DNA of 64,000 nucleotides from contig CAJZBQ010000006.1 in assembly GCA_914767885.1 (NCBI GenBank), positions 248,001 through 312,000 on the forward strand, written 5' to 3'. The notes beneath the pieces were generated by a model that was not told the origin of the DNA, ran no database searches, and saw only the letters and a list, made by a program, of their open reading frames with translations. The translations under genes were made by a program, and so were the position numbers. The stretch's first letter is position 1, and every line of letters starts with the position of its first letter. Positions 30,260 through 41,942 of the stretch are shown here, one piece after another. Origin of the DNA: Blepharisma stoltei (Eukaryota > Ciliophora > Heterotrichea > Heterotrichida > Blepharismidae).

Positions 30260-30964
30260 TTAAATTACCTTTTTACACTCACTGCAGATTTCACAGAGGA
30301 TTGTCTTTTTCAAGCATTTTATGCAAATTTCTTTATTGAGCATCCCTATTAATAAATTGTTTTCAGCATGGCTGATTAAAGCTTCTCTAGAAATTGTATG
30401 CCCGTGGAGAGAATGCCCTGTAACCTTTGAAACTTTTGGATTGTCTATGTCAATAACTGAAAATGTCACGTGAGAGTTCAAAAGGGTCCTGATTAATTGA
30501 AAATCTTCTACAGAGTTTGAATAATTAGAGTCAATCCTGATTATTAAAGAGCTATTAGGATTGCAAATTGGACAATAAGTATATGAAGATAGCGTGCCTA
30601 GCAAGTTTCCTTTGAGAAAATGCAAATATACATGAGGGCATCTTTTTCCTGTAAGGATTTTGGTGAGGTCTCCAGAGTCTTCAAGATACTGGAGCTCAGG
30701 GTAGCCTCCTATGTATACACCGTTTATCATGATTTGGGGGAGCGGCCATGAGCTTGTATTGTTTTCTCGTTTGATTTTAAAAAGCTGATGAGAGGAATAT
30801 AGTATGATTCTCATTTTGGTGTTTCCAATTGGACCGGCGCTATTGAGGTCAATTTCTTCAAAAGGAATGCCTTTCACAGATAAAAGTTGGACAGCGAGCT
30901 GGGAGTGATCAAATTCAATCCTGCTTGAATGTAGAGATGTTGTGTACACCTTGACGACTGCCAT
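30260..30964 (-). CDS. Glutaredoxin/SH3BGRL-like protein with C-terminal Cys cluster
   Basis: 234 residues, uninterrupted. Residues 1-105 follow a thioredoxin-fold glutaredoxin plan: beta strand VVKVYTTSL, helix LAVQLLSVKGIPFEEIDL, then LPQIMINGVYIGGYPELQYL, the usual Pro-Q-I-F-I-GG-L region. The redox CxxC is absent (TSLHSSR), as in SH3BGRL-type proteins. A second similar fold may start near residue 135. The last ~25 residues have CIKCLKKTILCEICSECKK, a likely zinc site. The same order (Grx, then Cys-rich) is known from plant GRXC2/GRX-Cys-repeat proteins. Confidence 0.65.
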   Translation of the reverse strand: MAVVKVYTTSLHSSRIEFDHSQLAVQLLSVKGIPFEEIDLNSAGPIGNTKMRIILYSSHQLFKIKRENNTSSWPLPQIMINGVYIGGYPELQYLEDSGDLTKILTGKRCPHVYLHFLKGNLLGTLSSYTYCPICNPNSSLIIRIDSNYSNSVEDFQLIRTLLNSHVTFSVIDIDNPKVSKVTGHSLHGHTISREALISHAENNLLIGMLNKEICIKCLKKTILCEICSECKKVI

Positions 30965-31194
30965 TTTAAATTTGCTAAAATAAAATGATGGGGGTTTTAA
31001 GTTTTTATTTAATGAAATATGCTAAAGTATGTGCATTAACTTAAAATCGAAATTGTTTATTAATTTATGTTTAAAACAATTTAAGTTTGTTATTGAAGAA
31101 ATATTATTTTAACAGTTTTATATTAGAATGCTTTTTAATCGACTATTAATTAATAAAATTTCAAAAAGGATTTCTAAAAATAGCAAAAATTTTG

Positions 31195-32887
31195 ATGATT
31201 AAACTTAGCTTCATAAGGATCCCCCCCTCATTTGTCCAATTTTCTAATCAAAATTTTGATAGAAAAAAAAAAATTCACTAAAAAAAACTAAAATTTAGGG
31301 ACATTCGAATAAAAAAAGACTAGAGAATGGGACAAATCATTTTTGACTAGATTTTGGGACAAATGAGGTGAAAAACTTTTTTTTCTTACTCCCCCCCCTT
31401 TAAATTGGAACAAAATATCGGTAAAATTTCCCCTTTAAATTGGAACAAAATTTAATTTTATAATAAAAAATTATATATATAATTTTTATCTAAAAAGTTT
31501 TGATATAAGTTAAATGTTTCTTCTTAACTAAAATTGAAAATTTAGTTATATCTTGCTCTTTTTTAAAGAAGAGAGTATAAAGAGCATCTTATTTAAATAA
31601 ATTTATTATCCTTAATTGCTAATTTTTAAAAAAACATTAATTTTTGTTTTTTAAAAATTTTCAAAAAAATTTTTGTTTTTTTTTGATAAAAATGATATTT
31701 TTTATTTGGATAGTTTTGATATAAATTCAATAGGAATTCTTTATCAAATTTCAAAATTTACTTATTTCTGGCTTTATTTTAAAGAATAGAGTATAAATAA
31801 CATCTTATTTAAACGAAATTAGCACTTTGATCGATACATTTTCAAAATTTTTTTTGTTTTAATTTTTTTTATCAATAAAAATAATAATTTTTGTGTAAAT
31901 AATTTTGATACCAATTAATAGTGGCGTATTAACTAATAATGAAAATTTAGTTATATCTTGCTTTGTTTTAAGGATAAAGAGTAAATAGCATTTTATTAAA
32001 CAAATTTATTAATCTAATTCGATAAGTTTTTGAAATGTTTTTTTTTGATATTTTTTTTTAAAAAAAAAAAAAATTAACCCCCCTTTAAATTGGAACAAAA
32101 TTTTTAGTTCCAATTTAAAGGGGGGGGGAGTTAGAAAAAAAGACTAGAAAATTAGACAAATAAGGGGGGATCCTTAGTTTTCTTTTTATCTCAATGCCCT
32201 GTTTGGGCAGGCAAATGAGATGCATTAGCAACAGCACTTATCAATGCAGAATATAAAGAAGTTAGTGGTAAAGAAGCAAGACTTTTTGAAAGTATTAAGC
32301 TTATTCAAATTGAGGAATTCCCAGCAAGCCCTGGAATAAAATACACGCTGGTATTACTCTTGAATAGCACAGCAGAAAATAAACTGAGCTTACATAAAAT
32401 CTCCCTATGAACCAGCGGCTCTGCTAATGAAATTAGGATTGATAGTCACAAATCTCCAATGATTGAAATTGATAGTAACTCATCGCAGCCTATAATTAAA
32501 GCGGCTATGAGTTTATATTTTAATGAAACAATTCCTGCATTAGGAAATTTCAGTATTTATAGGCAATCGATTAATGATAGTCATGCAAAAATTAATTTGA
32601 CTTATGCTCTTGTGAGTTATAATGAAAAAGAATATTGGGTATATGTACTGAAGAATAGCACAAAAATTTATAATTATATATGAGAAAGCGAAACCTTAGG
32701 AAATAATGAAACTGAGCAATATAAAATTTCACTTATGAGATCTTTTATTATTACAACTATAGTTAGTGTGATTTTAACATTAATAGCAATTACAGCTATT
32801 TGGAGGATTAAAGGAGACTATCCGCTACAACCAACGAGTACAGTAAAAGATTCACGATCAGTTAATATTCCTCCTAATAAAACATAA
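31195..32887 (+). CDS. Type I membrane protein with a 961-bp nested IES in the signal peptide
   Basis: Removing 31216-32176 leaves exactly 244 codons. The first seven codons (MIKLSFI) precede the IES. The rest of the signal peptide (VFFLSQCPVWA) follows, then an ectodomain rich in Asn-Ser/Thr sites (NST, NSS, NET) and a TM segment (RSFIITTIVSVILTLIAITAIW) with a short basic tail. No family was recognised. Several UGA-Trp codons occur. An unprocessed copy would encode only seven residues before stops. Confidence 0.75.
31389..32133. mobile_element. Nested IES, MITE family B, about 745 bp
   Basis: TA borders are at 31387-31388 and 32132-32133. The left side has CTCCCCCCCCTTTAAATTGG and a second copy CCCCTTTAAATTGGAACAAA about 40 bp further. 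The right side has CCCCCCTTTAAATTGGAACA directly followed by its inverted partner ending in G10. Precise removal would leave the family C element intact. Confidence 0.85.
31490..32030. repeat. Three imperfect ~205-bp tandem units inside the nested IES
   Basis: Each unit contains GTTTTGATATAA- or GTTTTGATACC-like sequence, a GAAAATTTAGTTATATCTTGC-like line (clear in units 1 and 3), a TTTTAAAGAA-AGAGTATAAA line and a CATCTTATTTAAA line. The units start near 31,496, 31,706 and 31,905. They are AT-rich and diverged. Confidence 0.65.
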
Positions 32888-32999
32888 TTTCATTAATTCT
32901 TTAATCGTTGCAAAATATTTGAAATATATAAATATTAAAAATTTATTAAATTAAATTAATTTTATATCTTCAAATTATCGGTATCCTACAATACAAATT

Positions 33000-35561
33000 T
33001 TAACAACAGCATCTTTTGCTAGCTCTTCCAGGATCTCTTTCTCGGTTCATAAATGCAACCAGCAGCTCTGGTGCATGCTCTGGAGCTCTTTGTTTTTTAT
33101 TGCTAAACTCTTCATCAATTAAAAAGCACTGCAGCAAACAATCACAAGCAGTTTCATAAATTCCAATAAATAAGGACGCAATTATATATGATATAAATAA
33201 AAATACTATTGTAGGAAATACAGGAGAATAAATTTTGTCATTTCATTTAGAGTTGTTAGTAATAATCATATAGCCTACTCATGTAGTAAAAATCGTAATA
33301 ACCCATTTGCCAAGCACCATAAAAATCCCTCCAATTGTTCCGAGGGTTAGCCAAAGCCGCTGATGATCCTGGGAGTTCTGGACTCTCAAATGGCCTCAAG
33401 GAAGCTAGAAGGAGCGATTCTGTTGGCAGACCGTACGAACAGTCAGGGGTAGCGACAAAACAGAGGAAAAATAGACATTATGTTTCTGTGCCTCCAAAGG
33501 CAAAGGTGAATTTAAGTTAATTAATCTAGGTCTAAGTTCCGAGGGTTAAAAAATCTTGCCGCATTTCTGAGAATTAAAAAATAAGCATCTCTGGCTGCCT
33601 TACAAAAACTGGTAGACTGTATTGCAATCTGGATATAAGCATTTTTGTTTATGAATTTCGCAAATCTCTCAAAGCAATTAGCATAGCAAATCAAGCATGA
33701 TATTGCAAGCACAATTAATTTATTTTCTTTTTGTTTTGTTTGAGTTGACTTCAGCACTGCTTTTAAAACTTTGAGGACAATCTTTATAGCCCATATGATT
33801 GCTAATAAAAATGACCCAAAAGCCAGAGATCCCTGATGGTATCTAAACGCTCTATAAAATGACGTAGAAATAGGAGTCTGTGCTCTAGAATCAGTATTTT
33901 GAGAAAAATACCAAATGCAAACTGCGCTTGATAATATAAAATTATTAAGCGCAACAATAAAAGTATTCACTCACAGCATCCCAAAGAACTCAAAAACAAT
34001 TGCATTTCGCGAGTCTCCATTTCAGCTTAAATAGGGTGACTCAGAATTTTTTTTGATTTTTCCATCTGAATATAAGTATAAAATTGCGCAAACCCAATAA
34101 ATATAAAATACAACTGTGATAGCAAAAAATAAAGGAGGCACAAAAATAGCGTATCAGACATCTTTAAGAAACAATGTACTCGTCTTCATAATAGCAATGG
34201 CTAGCCTAATCCTATTGCACATAAAAACAATATAAATTAAGAATAAAGCATCAAATGCGTATAAAAATGCAGAAAATGCTCAGAGCGTTTTTCTTGTTTC
34301 TTTATCTGTGTCGTCTTGGTATTTATTTGTAGCAGTCCATTGAATAAGGGCTGCAAAAATGAGCAAAGCTGAAAAAACTCCTAAAATCGAAAGCCAGACG
34401 ACTATTCCTATAAAATACCTTAAAAAAATCAAATAAATAAAAGCAAAGCCAAAAGCTACAGCCACAACAATTCCTATGACAGGCCAGGTGACAATAACAT
34501 CAGAAAATCATTTTATAAGAATTTGATAGTCACTGGTGTCTCTAACCTCGTCATATGAATCAAATAACCATTTTCTATTTGAGGTGTCTGGAAAACAAAA
34601 TCTTGAAAAATAGCCTGTTGTTGGATATACTCCTCTAATATAGCCATATTCAGAAAGAGGCTCATTACTATACTCTTCAAAGCCAAATATACAGTCTTTA
34701 AAAATATGAGTTTTATAGCATGTTATGTTGTATTCATAGCTATCTGGGCAATCTTTAATGCAGACACTATAATTGAAGTAGCCGGAAAGAGGAAATGGGT
34801 AATATAAATATTTATAGTCTGATGCACTTCCTATGCCGCATTGATTGCCTGATGAGTCATAGGGATGGGTTAAAAGATCAGGGTCTCCATGGGCAAATCC
34901 ATAAAAGCCGATAATTATTCATGCCAATAAGTTAAGTTAAAAGTGGCGCTGACCATAAGCGGGATAACCCACTGACCTGCGCCTCATATTGCCTTCAAAA
35001 AACTAGTCCCCAGTAACCTCAGATATCCAATGAGGATAAATGAAAGACTGGTATTTTGATTTCCGGTCTAAGCAACATATTCCAAAGATTAGCTCTCTGG
35101 GAAAGAGTCACTGTCTGGAAGGTTACCCATGCCCTGATAAGAAAGATCATATAGTAGGCAAAGCATGTCTAGACTAAGAAGGAACAGGAAACCTTCGGGG
35201 GAAGAATAGAATTTTCCTTTAGGTAAGCATTCTAAAGCCAGAAGGCCTGCTTCAATAGAGATAGAAGCCCTGTTTTCAACTTCATAAGAATGGGCCCTAT
35301 CACTCCATGGGAGTGTCCATGGAGTCCAATTCCCGTCAACCTCATCATTTAATTCCTTCATGACAATAAGAATGCAATAAATAAAAACAAAAATAAAAAA
35401 TCTGTACATTTGCGATTATATGTAGGTCCATAATAAATACTGTCATCAATAGGCTCTCCAGTATAATTTGGATCTAAATGCTTGTTGTATTGAGATTTTG
35501 AGTCTAATAAGTATTCGTTTCTTGTAGGTTGAGTCTTATTTTCGCTATTTTTATTTCCCAT
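33000..35561 (-). CDS. Choline transporter-like protein (CTL/SLC44 family)
   Basis: About 645 residues after removal of the 439-bp and 185-bp insertions; the sum is a multiple of three. It starts MGNKNSENK, followed by DPNYTGEP and RKCTDFLFLFLFIAFLL, the typical SLC44 N-terminus (DPtF-GP--nR-CTDv). The first extracellular loop has HGDPDLLTHPYDSSGNQCGIG, highly characteristic. About ten TM segments follow. The family signature FYRAFRYHQGSLAFGSFLLA and the C-terminal CFL-DEEF-- region are present. The C-terminus RASKRCC is basic with Cys. These proteins carry choline or ethanolamine across plasma and mitochondrial membranes. Confidence 0.85.
33350..33534. mobile_element. IES/insertion of 185 bp with 13-bp flanking repeats
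   Basis: The direct repeat GTTCCGAGGGTTA lies at 33337-33349 and 33536-33548, typical of a retroposon target duplication. Removing one full repeat copy (199 bp) breaks the frame, while removal between TA at 33348-33349 and TA at 33533-33534 (185 bp) restores it and keeps both repeat copies as codons (NPRNLTLGT). Confidence 0.6.
34932..35370 (+). mobile_element. Retroposon-like insertion, 439 bp
   Basis: It is flanked by diverged direct repeats TAATTATTCATGCCAATAAG (34912-34931) and TAATTCCTTCATGACAATAA (35350 on). The left end after the repeat is TTAAGTTAAAAGTGGCGCTG, an ATGGCG-like head variant. Removing it joins IAFLL to AWIIIGFYG in TM1 of the SLC44 gene. Confidence 0.7.
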
Positions 35562-35754
35562 TTATAACTGCTGGCTTTAAAAATAAGCATTTGGAATACC
35601 AAATTAAAGCAATTTATATATATGCTTGAATCTAGGATACAGCAAAATAATTAATATAAATATCGCATAAACTTTAGAAATTTGGATAATTATTATATCA
35701 TTTGACAATTATCCCTATTTAATCTTTTTAAATGCAATTATTCATCTTTAAATA

Positions 35755-37614
35755 ATGAATAAGAGGCTGTGCTGGCAAGGCATTGATAAATGGATCTCTG
35801 AAAAAAAGCTTGCAAGAATCCTTAAAGACAATCTGCCAAGCATTGATGGCTTACTCCTCGCACGCCCTCCAAAAAAGCCATATGCTTTCTTAGAATTCGA
35901 CACTGAAGAAAGAATGAATACCTTTGTAGAAGCATTCCAGCCTGAGATCGTGAACAAAAAATACAAATTCAAGCAAGCTACCGACCGTGCAATCGGTAAA
36001 GGTAAATCAATTGAAGAAATCCTTTTAAGCAAGCCGCCAAAGGTTACAATTGAAGCTCAGCCTTTAGGACCTATTGAGGATAAAGTCACGCCTTATTGGA
36101 ATATGCAGTACTCAGCACAGCTTCTTGAGAAAAAAAATCAAGTCTCCAAGTTTTACGGGACCTTCCTAAAAGATATGGAAATAAAAACCAAAAAAAGCGA
36201 CACCGTCCCTTTGCAATGGCTAAGTGAGCCTCCACAGGTCCTGGATGTAAAAAGTAGCCCAGCTACTGAGGGGTATAGAAATAAGGTAGAATATACAATT
36301 GGTTATGCTGAAAACCGAGAAATCAAAGTTGGCTTCACAAATGGCCAAATGGCAGCTGGAAATTTGAGAGTGGACTCTCCTGAAAATTGCATAAATATTT
36401 CACAATTTTCAAAAGATATTGCAGTAAAAGTTGAAGAATGTGTAAAAGCAAGCGGAATTCCTCCTGTCGATACAAAGACTAATGAAGGTGTGTGGAAAAC
36501 AGTGCTTTTAAGAACAACAACATATACAAACCAAAGCATGCTTGTGTTGACGGTAAATGACAACCATCAAATCAGTAAAATTGAGCAAGCTTTGCAGCCT
36601 TTATCATCTGAAGTTGACACTTTGGTGCTTGTTGTTCAGAAATCTCCTAGACAAATAAAAGTGTTAAGCGGCTCTGGATTTATTACAGAGAGGCTGCTTA
36701 ATAAGACCTTCCAAATATCTCCTTTGTCTTTCTTCCAAGTCAATACTTCTGGCTGTGAAATTCTTTATACAGAGGTAATGAATTCTATTGAAGGAGAGCT
36801 GTTACTTGATATTTGTTGTGGAACTGGGAGTATTGGGATTTGCTGCAGTGATAAAGTAAAGCGAATAATAGGGATTGAAATTGTATGGATTAAGACCCCT
36901 TATAGATTCTTTAGCAGTAATACCTATGACTATTGAATAGCCCACGAAAATGCCAATTTTTATGAAAAGGGTTAATTAAAAATTGGCAACTATGAGCTAT
37001 AATTTGTATTTGCAATTTTAAATTGTATTTGTCAGAAAAATTGACATTTTTTGTGCAGATTAAATAGGCAACGATATTGCTCCTAAACGAGTAAAAATGG
37101 GACTGGAGCTATATACTTTTTAAATCGAAAAAATATTTTAATAAAAATAAATAATTCTAAATTCGCATAAAGTTTAGGAAATTTGTGCTGGCAACATTAA
37201 AAAACACTAAAATATTAGAGCTTACCTGAAGCAGTAGAAGATGCAATCATAAATGCTCAAATGAATAACGTTTCTGCAGAATATAAAGTAGGAAAGGCAG
37301 AAGATCTAATGAAAGATATTTCAAGAGAAGTTGAAGGACAAGTGATAACTGGAGTTGTAGACCCTCCCAGGAATGGATTACACAAAAACATTCTTACCGC
37401 GTTAAGAACTACAAAAGGATTGGACAATTTAGTCTATGTGTCTTGCAATCCAGAAACAATGTTTAAAGATTTAGTACAGTTGTGTGCTCCAGAATCTGGA
37501 AAAAAGTTTAGAGCTCCTCCATTTGTGCCTTTGAGGGTACAGCCAGTCGACATGTTCCCTCACACTCCTCATGTAGAGTGTGTAGTAGCTTTGAAGAGAA
37601 TTACAAAACTTTAG
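35755..37614 (+). CDS. tRNA (uracil-5-)-methyltransferase, TRMT2/RlmD-like
   Basis: 506 residues after removal of a 339-bp IES. An N-terminal RRM-like segment (LLLARPPKKPYAFLEFDTEE) precedes the TRMT2 core: GYRNKVEYTIG, FFQVNTSGCEILY, the SAM site LLLDICCGTGSIGI, then EIVPEAVEDAIINA across the IES, and the catalytic VVDPPRNGLHKN with VYVSCNPETMFKDL (Cys nucleophile in SCNP). It ends with the usual VQPVDMFPHTPHVE. It makes m5U54 in tRNA. The SAM-binding motif and its acidic partner are separated by the IES, so excision is essential. Confidence 0.95.
36886..37224. mobile_element. IES, 339 bp
   Basis: TA borders are at 36884-36885 and 37223-37224. Removal joins IGIEIV to PEAVEDA in the TRMT2 SAM domain. 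The interior is AT-rich; the terminal motifs do not match families A-C. Confidence 0.8.
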
Positions 37615-38342
37615 AATAAATTTTATAAAAAATATGACTTTTTCTTTGATGCGTAAAGCGCTAAATATATTTGGCATAGCAAATTATGAAAAATTAGCTT
37701 TTTAGCCAATTATTAAAGGAAACTGCCAACTTATTATAACTATTTTAGAGATATGAATATGCTAATTCCTAAGTTGAGAATATTATTTGGATATTTACTG
37801 GAAAATAATAGCTTTCTGATATATTTTAAGTCTCAAATAATAAAACTTAATTGAATAGGACAATTTTAAGTACTAATGAGGAGCTTACTTATGGTAGCAC
37901 TAATTAATTTTTTTCTAGAATCCTTCAGATCTCAATTATTTTAATTATAATTGAGATTTCCTGATATTTAAATTTAAGTCAAATTTCAAATTATAATTAT
38001 GAAAATTACCAAAAGTTGGACACAATAAATTCAGTTTCGATGCTCCTCCGATTTACTATTTAACTAACTAAAAAAATTAAAAATTTGCTACAGATTGAAG
38101 CTTTTCTATTGGCTTATTAGCTCTCATTTTTATGTGATTACAATCATTTTTATTACACAAATATGAATTGATAATATAGGCTATAATTATCTCTAATAAT
38201 TTATCTTTAAATCATCCTTATTACTTCTATTTCACTTAATTTCCTCAATTCTGATGTTCCCCACTAAAATAATCATCATCACTTTTTATCTTTAATGATG
38301 TGGATTTGTTTGTCATATTACAAGAAAGTCCTATAATTTAAT
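37615..38342. other. AT-rich spacer
   Basis: About 730 bp between the tRNA methyltransferase and the LINE fragment. It contains short inverted repeats (e.g. AATTATTTTAATTATAATTG) but no coding potential was recognised. Confidence 0.5.
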
Positions 38343-39399
38343 CATGCTTGCTTCGCTCAGAGATACCACTCTCGAATGGAAGGCAACTATTCTAAAGCTT
38401 GCGTCGCTACCGTCGGCGCTTAAGAAAGAAATGCAGCTCAGAAAACATGTCAAGACCCAAGGGGAATCACATGTAAAATTCAGCTCCTAGGAATCCCAAA
38501 TAGCACAATCAATTGAGACAGCCTTAATGAAGCTAAGATGGATCTCCCTGCAGGAAAGAATTGCAGCAAGATCCCTTAGCTTTAGACTGAGATGCCAAAG
38601 AAGTAGCAACTGGCTCACTAGAGCCTTTATGCTACTTAACGTCGAGGATGACCTGAATTGGCAGTCTCAATATGAATAATAGCTAAAGGGTTATTCTATC
38701 GAAGATTGTCTCAATGGGTAAAGGAGCAGCGACGACAAATTATGGGCAGCGGAGGTTTAGAGAAGATCAGGACTGTTGGGCACACCAACAGTATGCGAAT
38801 CCTGACGGAGGAGGAGAAGACAGCCTAGCTGTATGCCTACTTACACAAGGGAATCTCGTGATGGAAAGGCCACTGCAACTTAGCGTAAACATGGAGAGTT
38901 GATAAATGCTTAGGCCAGCACAGATACAAATTGGCTTTAACTCGAGTGCATCCGGCATCTATATGCGAAGAATTAGGGACAATTTAGACTACTCTATCTG
39001 TGGAGTAGTCGATGACGAGGCCCACCTAATCGAGGCATGTGCACGATACAGAGAGGCAAGAGAGAGACTCATCCAGGATTTGACCGAAATCCACCCTCCT
39101 GCAATAGGCTTTAGACTGCTGGATATTGCGTTGTAAAAGCATGAGTTTCTTAAGTACTTAAGGAAATTGCCAAGCAGAACGTAACAATGCCCTCCCGAAT
39201 GGACAGGGTAACTAAGAGCTTTATGAAGAGATGCGAAGTAGAGATCTGGAGGTAATTAAAAGAAATGCCAATTGGAACCATTGCGCCATTCAAAGCTAGA
39301 CCGGCACTTTGGGCAAGCTCAGAGAATAAACTCCCTTTAAGGGCGAGTCGGCGGCTGGATTTCCGGCTCCATTTAAGTAAACCCTCCCTATAATTTAAT
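38343..39399 (+). mobile_element. 5'-truncated LINE (non-LTR retrotransposon) fragment
   Basis: A 13-bp duplication CCTATAATTTAAT lies at 38330-38342 and 39387-39399. Broken reading frames include a block translating as ICGVVDDEAHLIEACARYRE, followed by ARERLIQDL. It matches the C-terminal Cys/His motif region of LINE ORF2 proteins (CxxC...H....C--Y...R). Upstream frames (RSLSFRLRCQRSSNW) also look like ORF2 C-terminal sequence. Stops and frameshifts show it is inactive. GC is high compared with the genes nearby. Confidence 0.7.
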
Positions 39400-39790
39400 G
39401 GAGAACAAAAGTCATCAGGCCTTCATGAAACTCCTCGCGATTGAAAAAGCCTCCTTGGCTCAATCGGAGTTCCATAATAAATCTAAATTTTCACGATCTG
39501 TGAATAGCCTGCCTGAATTTTTCAAACCCACGAAAGATCTGAACACGAATGAGAATTTTCCAGGTTCTGGACTAATCCACAGGAAGTGCTCAGAAATTTC
39601 AAGGAAGCCAAGCCACGATAATTGTGCCTTCAACCGTTCGTCTGAAGTCATAATTGCGTGTACTCATGAATATACCCGAATTTTCAACGATAAGCTATCA
39701 GAAATGATGGATTTCCATAAAGAAACAATTTTAAAACTAATAAACAACAATGATCTTGACGGCAATCAAGACTTACAAGAACGAGCTTAA
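39398..39790 (+). CDS. Hypothetical protein, start codon inside a LINE target duplication
   Basis: 130 residues beginning MENKSHQAFMKLLAIEKASL, charged and Ser-rich, with no domain recognised. The ATG overlaps the right copy of the 13-bp LINE duplication, so the insertion separates the coding region from its native 5' leader and promoter (now upstream of 38330) by about 1 kb. Confidence 0.6.
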   Translation: MENKSHQAFMKLLAIEKASLAQSEFHNKSKFSRSVNSLPEFFKPTKDLNTNENFPGSGLIHRKCSEISRKPSHDNCAFNRSSEVIIACTHEYTRIFNDKLSEMMDFHKETILKLINNNDLDGNQDLQERA

Positions 39791-40249
39791 ACGTGTGATA
39801 AATTATTTTTGCTTGAATAATTATAATTAAACTACGTTTGTAAATTTTCGATTTATTTAATGATGATTTTATCTGAAGAAATAGATGCAGCCTAGTATAA
39901 TATTCTTTATAACTTTTAGAGAAATAAGCAAAATTGATACCTATATTACAAATAAAAAATGATTCAAATGAAATAGAGAGGAATTCATAGAAAGAATATG
40001 ATATAGATTTTTTAAAAGAAAATATTTATGGTGCTCAGATTTATACAAAAAATGAAATAGAAGTATAGTAAAAGTAAAATGTGTCTATTCGATTTTATGG
40101 ATGTTTTTATTTTCCATTCAACATCAATTTCAGCAATTAAGTAGTATAGTTAATATTCTAGAAATTAACAAATTAGTCAGATTCAAGGATTTATATTAGT
40201 TTTCAATTTCAGCAAAGTTTTAGTTCCTTAATTGGATATTTCATATATA
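39791..40249. other. AT-rich spacer
   Basis: No gene was recognised. Confidence 0.5.
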
Positions 40250-40800
40250 ATTAAATATGGCGTCTTCGTCTGGGCATGGCCTCCCGGCCATGCAGCCTCG
40301 ACTCATATTTAATTATATCCGGCAAGGTTTTGCCAGCTCAGAGAGGGACAGCAATGCTAGATAAGCAATTCTGGTTGTGTTCAGAGCCTAGCCCTAGTCT
40401 ATTCTCAGGGTTGGTTTTTTTTCCTCGTGGGGAAGGAAGACATGACAGTTGGAAAGGGGAAGCCCAGCAGAGTCCTAAGGACCAATCGGGCAACTCCCTA
40501 GCGTGAAACTGGGCGTTACGTCCCAGGCTGCGTGTTTTTCTTTTTGCCGAGAGCCGACCAGAAAATCCATTTTTTGGATTTTCGGAAAGACAACCCATGT
40601 CCAGATGCAGTAGCTCACTCATGAGCCGTCGAAGCCGGTGACATTTGCCCTAGGCGCACCTTGGTGATCGAGACGGGTTGGCCCAGCAACTCGTGGGCCC
40701 GATGCGGCGAAAGGCAAGTGGCGGGTCTGGGATAGTCTACCCGTAGTGGACGTTTAAACGTTATAATTAATTAGTTAGTTAGTTGGATATTTCATATATA
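40250..40800 (+). mobile_element. Retroposon (ATGGCG-head family), 551 bp
   Basis: It has an 18-bp duplication TTGGATATTTCATATATA at 40232-40249 and 40783-40800. The head is AATTAAATATGGCGTCTTCG, followed by a GC-rich palindromic stretch (GGCATGGCCTCCCGGCCATG). ATATTTAATTATATCCGGCA comes next, then a body shared with the 16.2-kb copy, an inverted repeat around CCAGAAAATCCA/TGGATTTTCGG, and a (TTAG)n tail. It lies upstream of the Rab gene and may separate it from its promoter. Confidence 0.85.
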
Positions 40801-40968
40801 TTTTAAATTAAATTTATAATTTTTCCTAGCCCAAATTGCAAGTTTTAGTTGATAATAATTTTTTTTGTCTATAAGTTTTACGATTGTTAAGTTAGAATTT
40901 GATCCAATTGAATTCTTTCTTAATAGTTGAGTAAAAAATTTATATTGTATAATTGATCCGGTAATTGA

Positions 40969-41827
<859 letters not shown>

Positions 41828-41942
41828 GCAAATAAGGCATAGGCTAACGTAATTTTTATTATCAAGCTTAAATCCATATATATTATTTTTCAATTTGTCT
41901 GATAAATATTGTTTTTTATAAAAATATGTTCATTTAAATTAT

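Larger units (their letters stand above)
31216..32176. mobile_element. IES, fold-back family C, 961 bp, containing a nested family B IES
   Basis: TA borders are at 31214-31215 and 32175-32176. The termini are inverted: left AGGATCCCCCCCTCATTTGT and right, read inward, AGGATCCCCCCTTATTTGTC. More CTCATTTGTCC/TTTTCTAGTC-like units follow inside. Within it sits a complete family B element (31389-32133) with its own TA borders. Confidence 0.85.

Noticed and set aside
31250-32150. CRISPR-like or bacterial repeat array
   Set aside because: Units are tandem and inverted without regular spacers, in a eukaryotic gene context.
35089-35409. Apparent 106-codon protein in the SLC44 gene
   Set aside because: Most of it is the 439-bp insertion; the SLC44 TM1 sequence is only continuous when this is removed.
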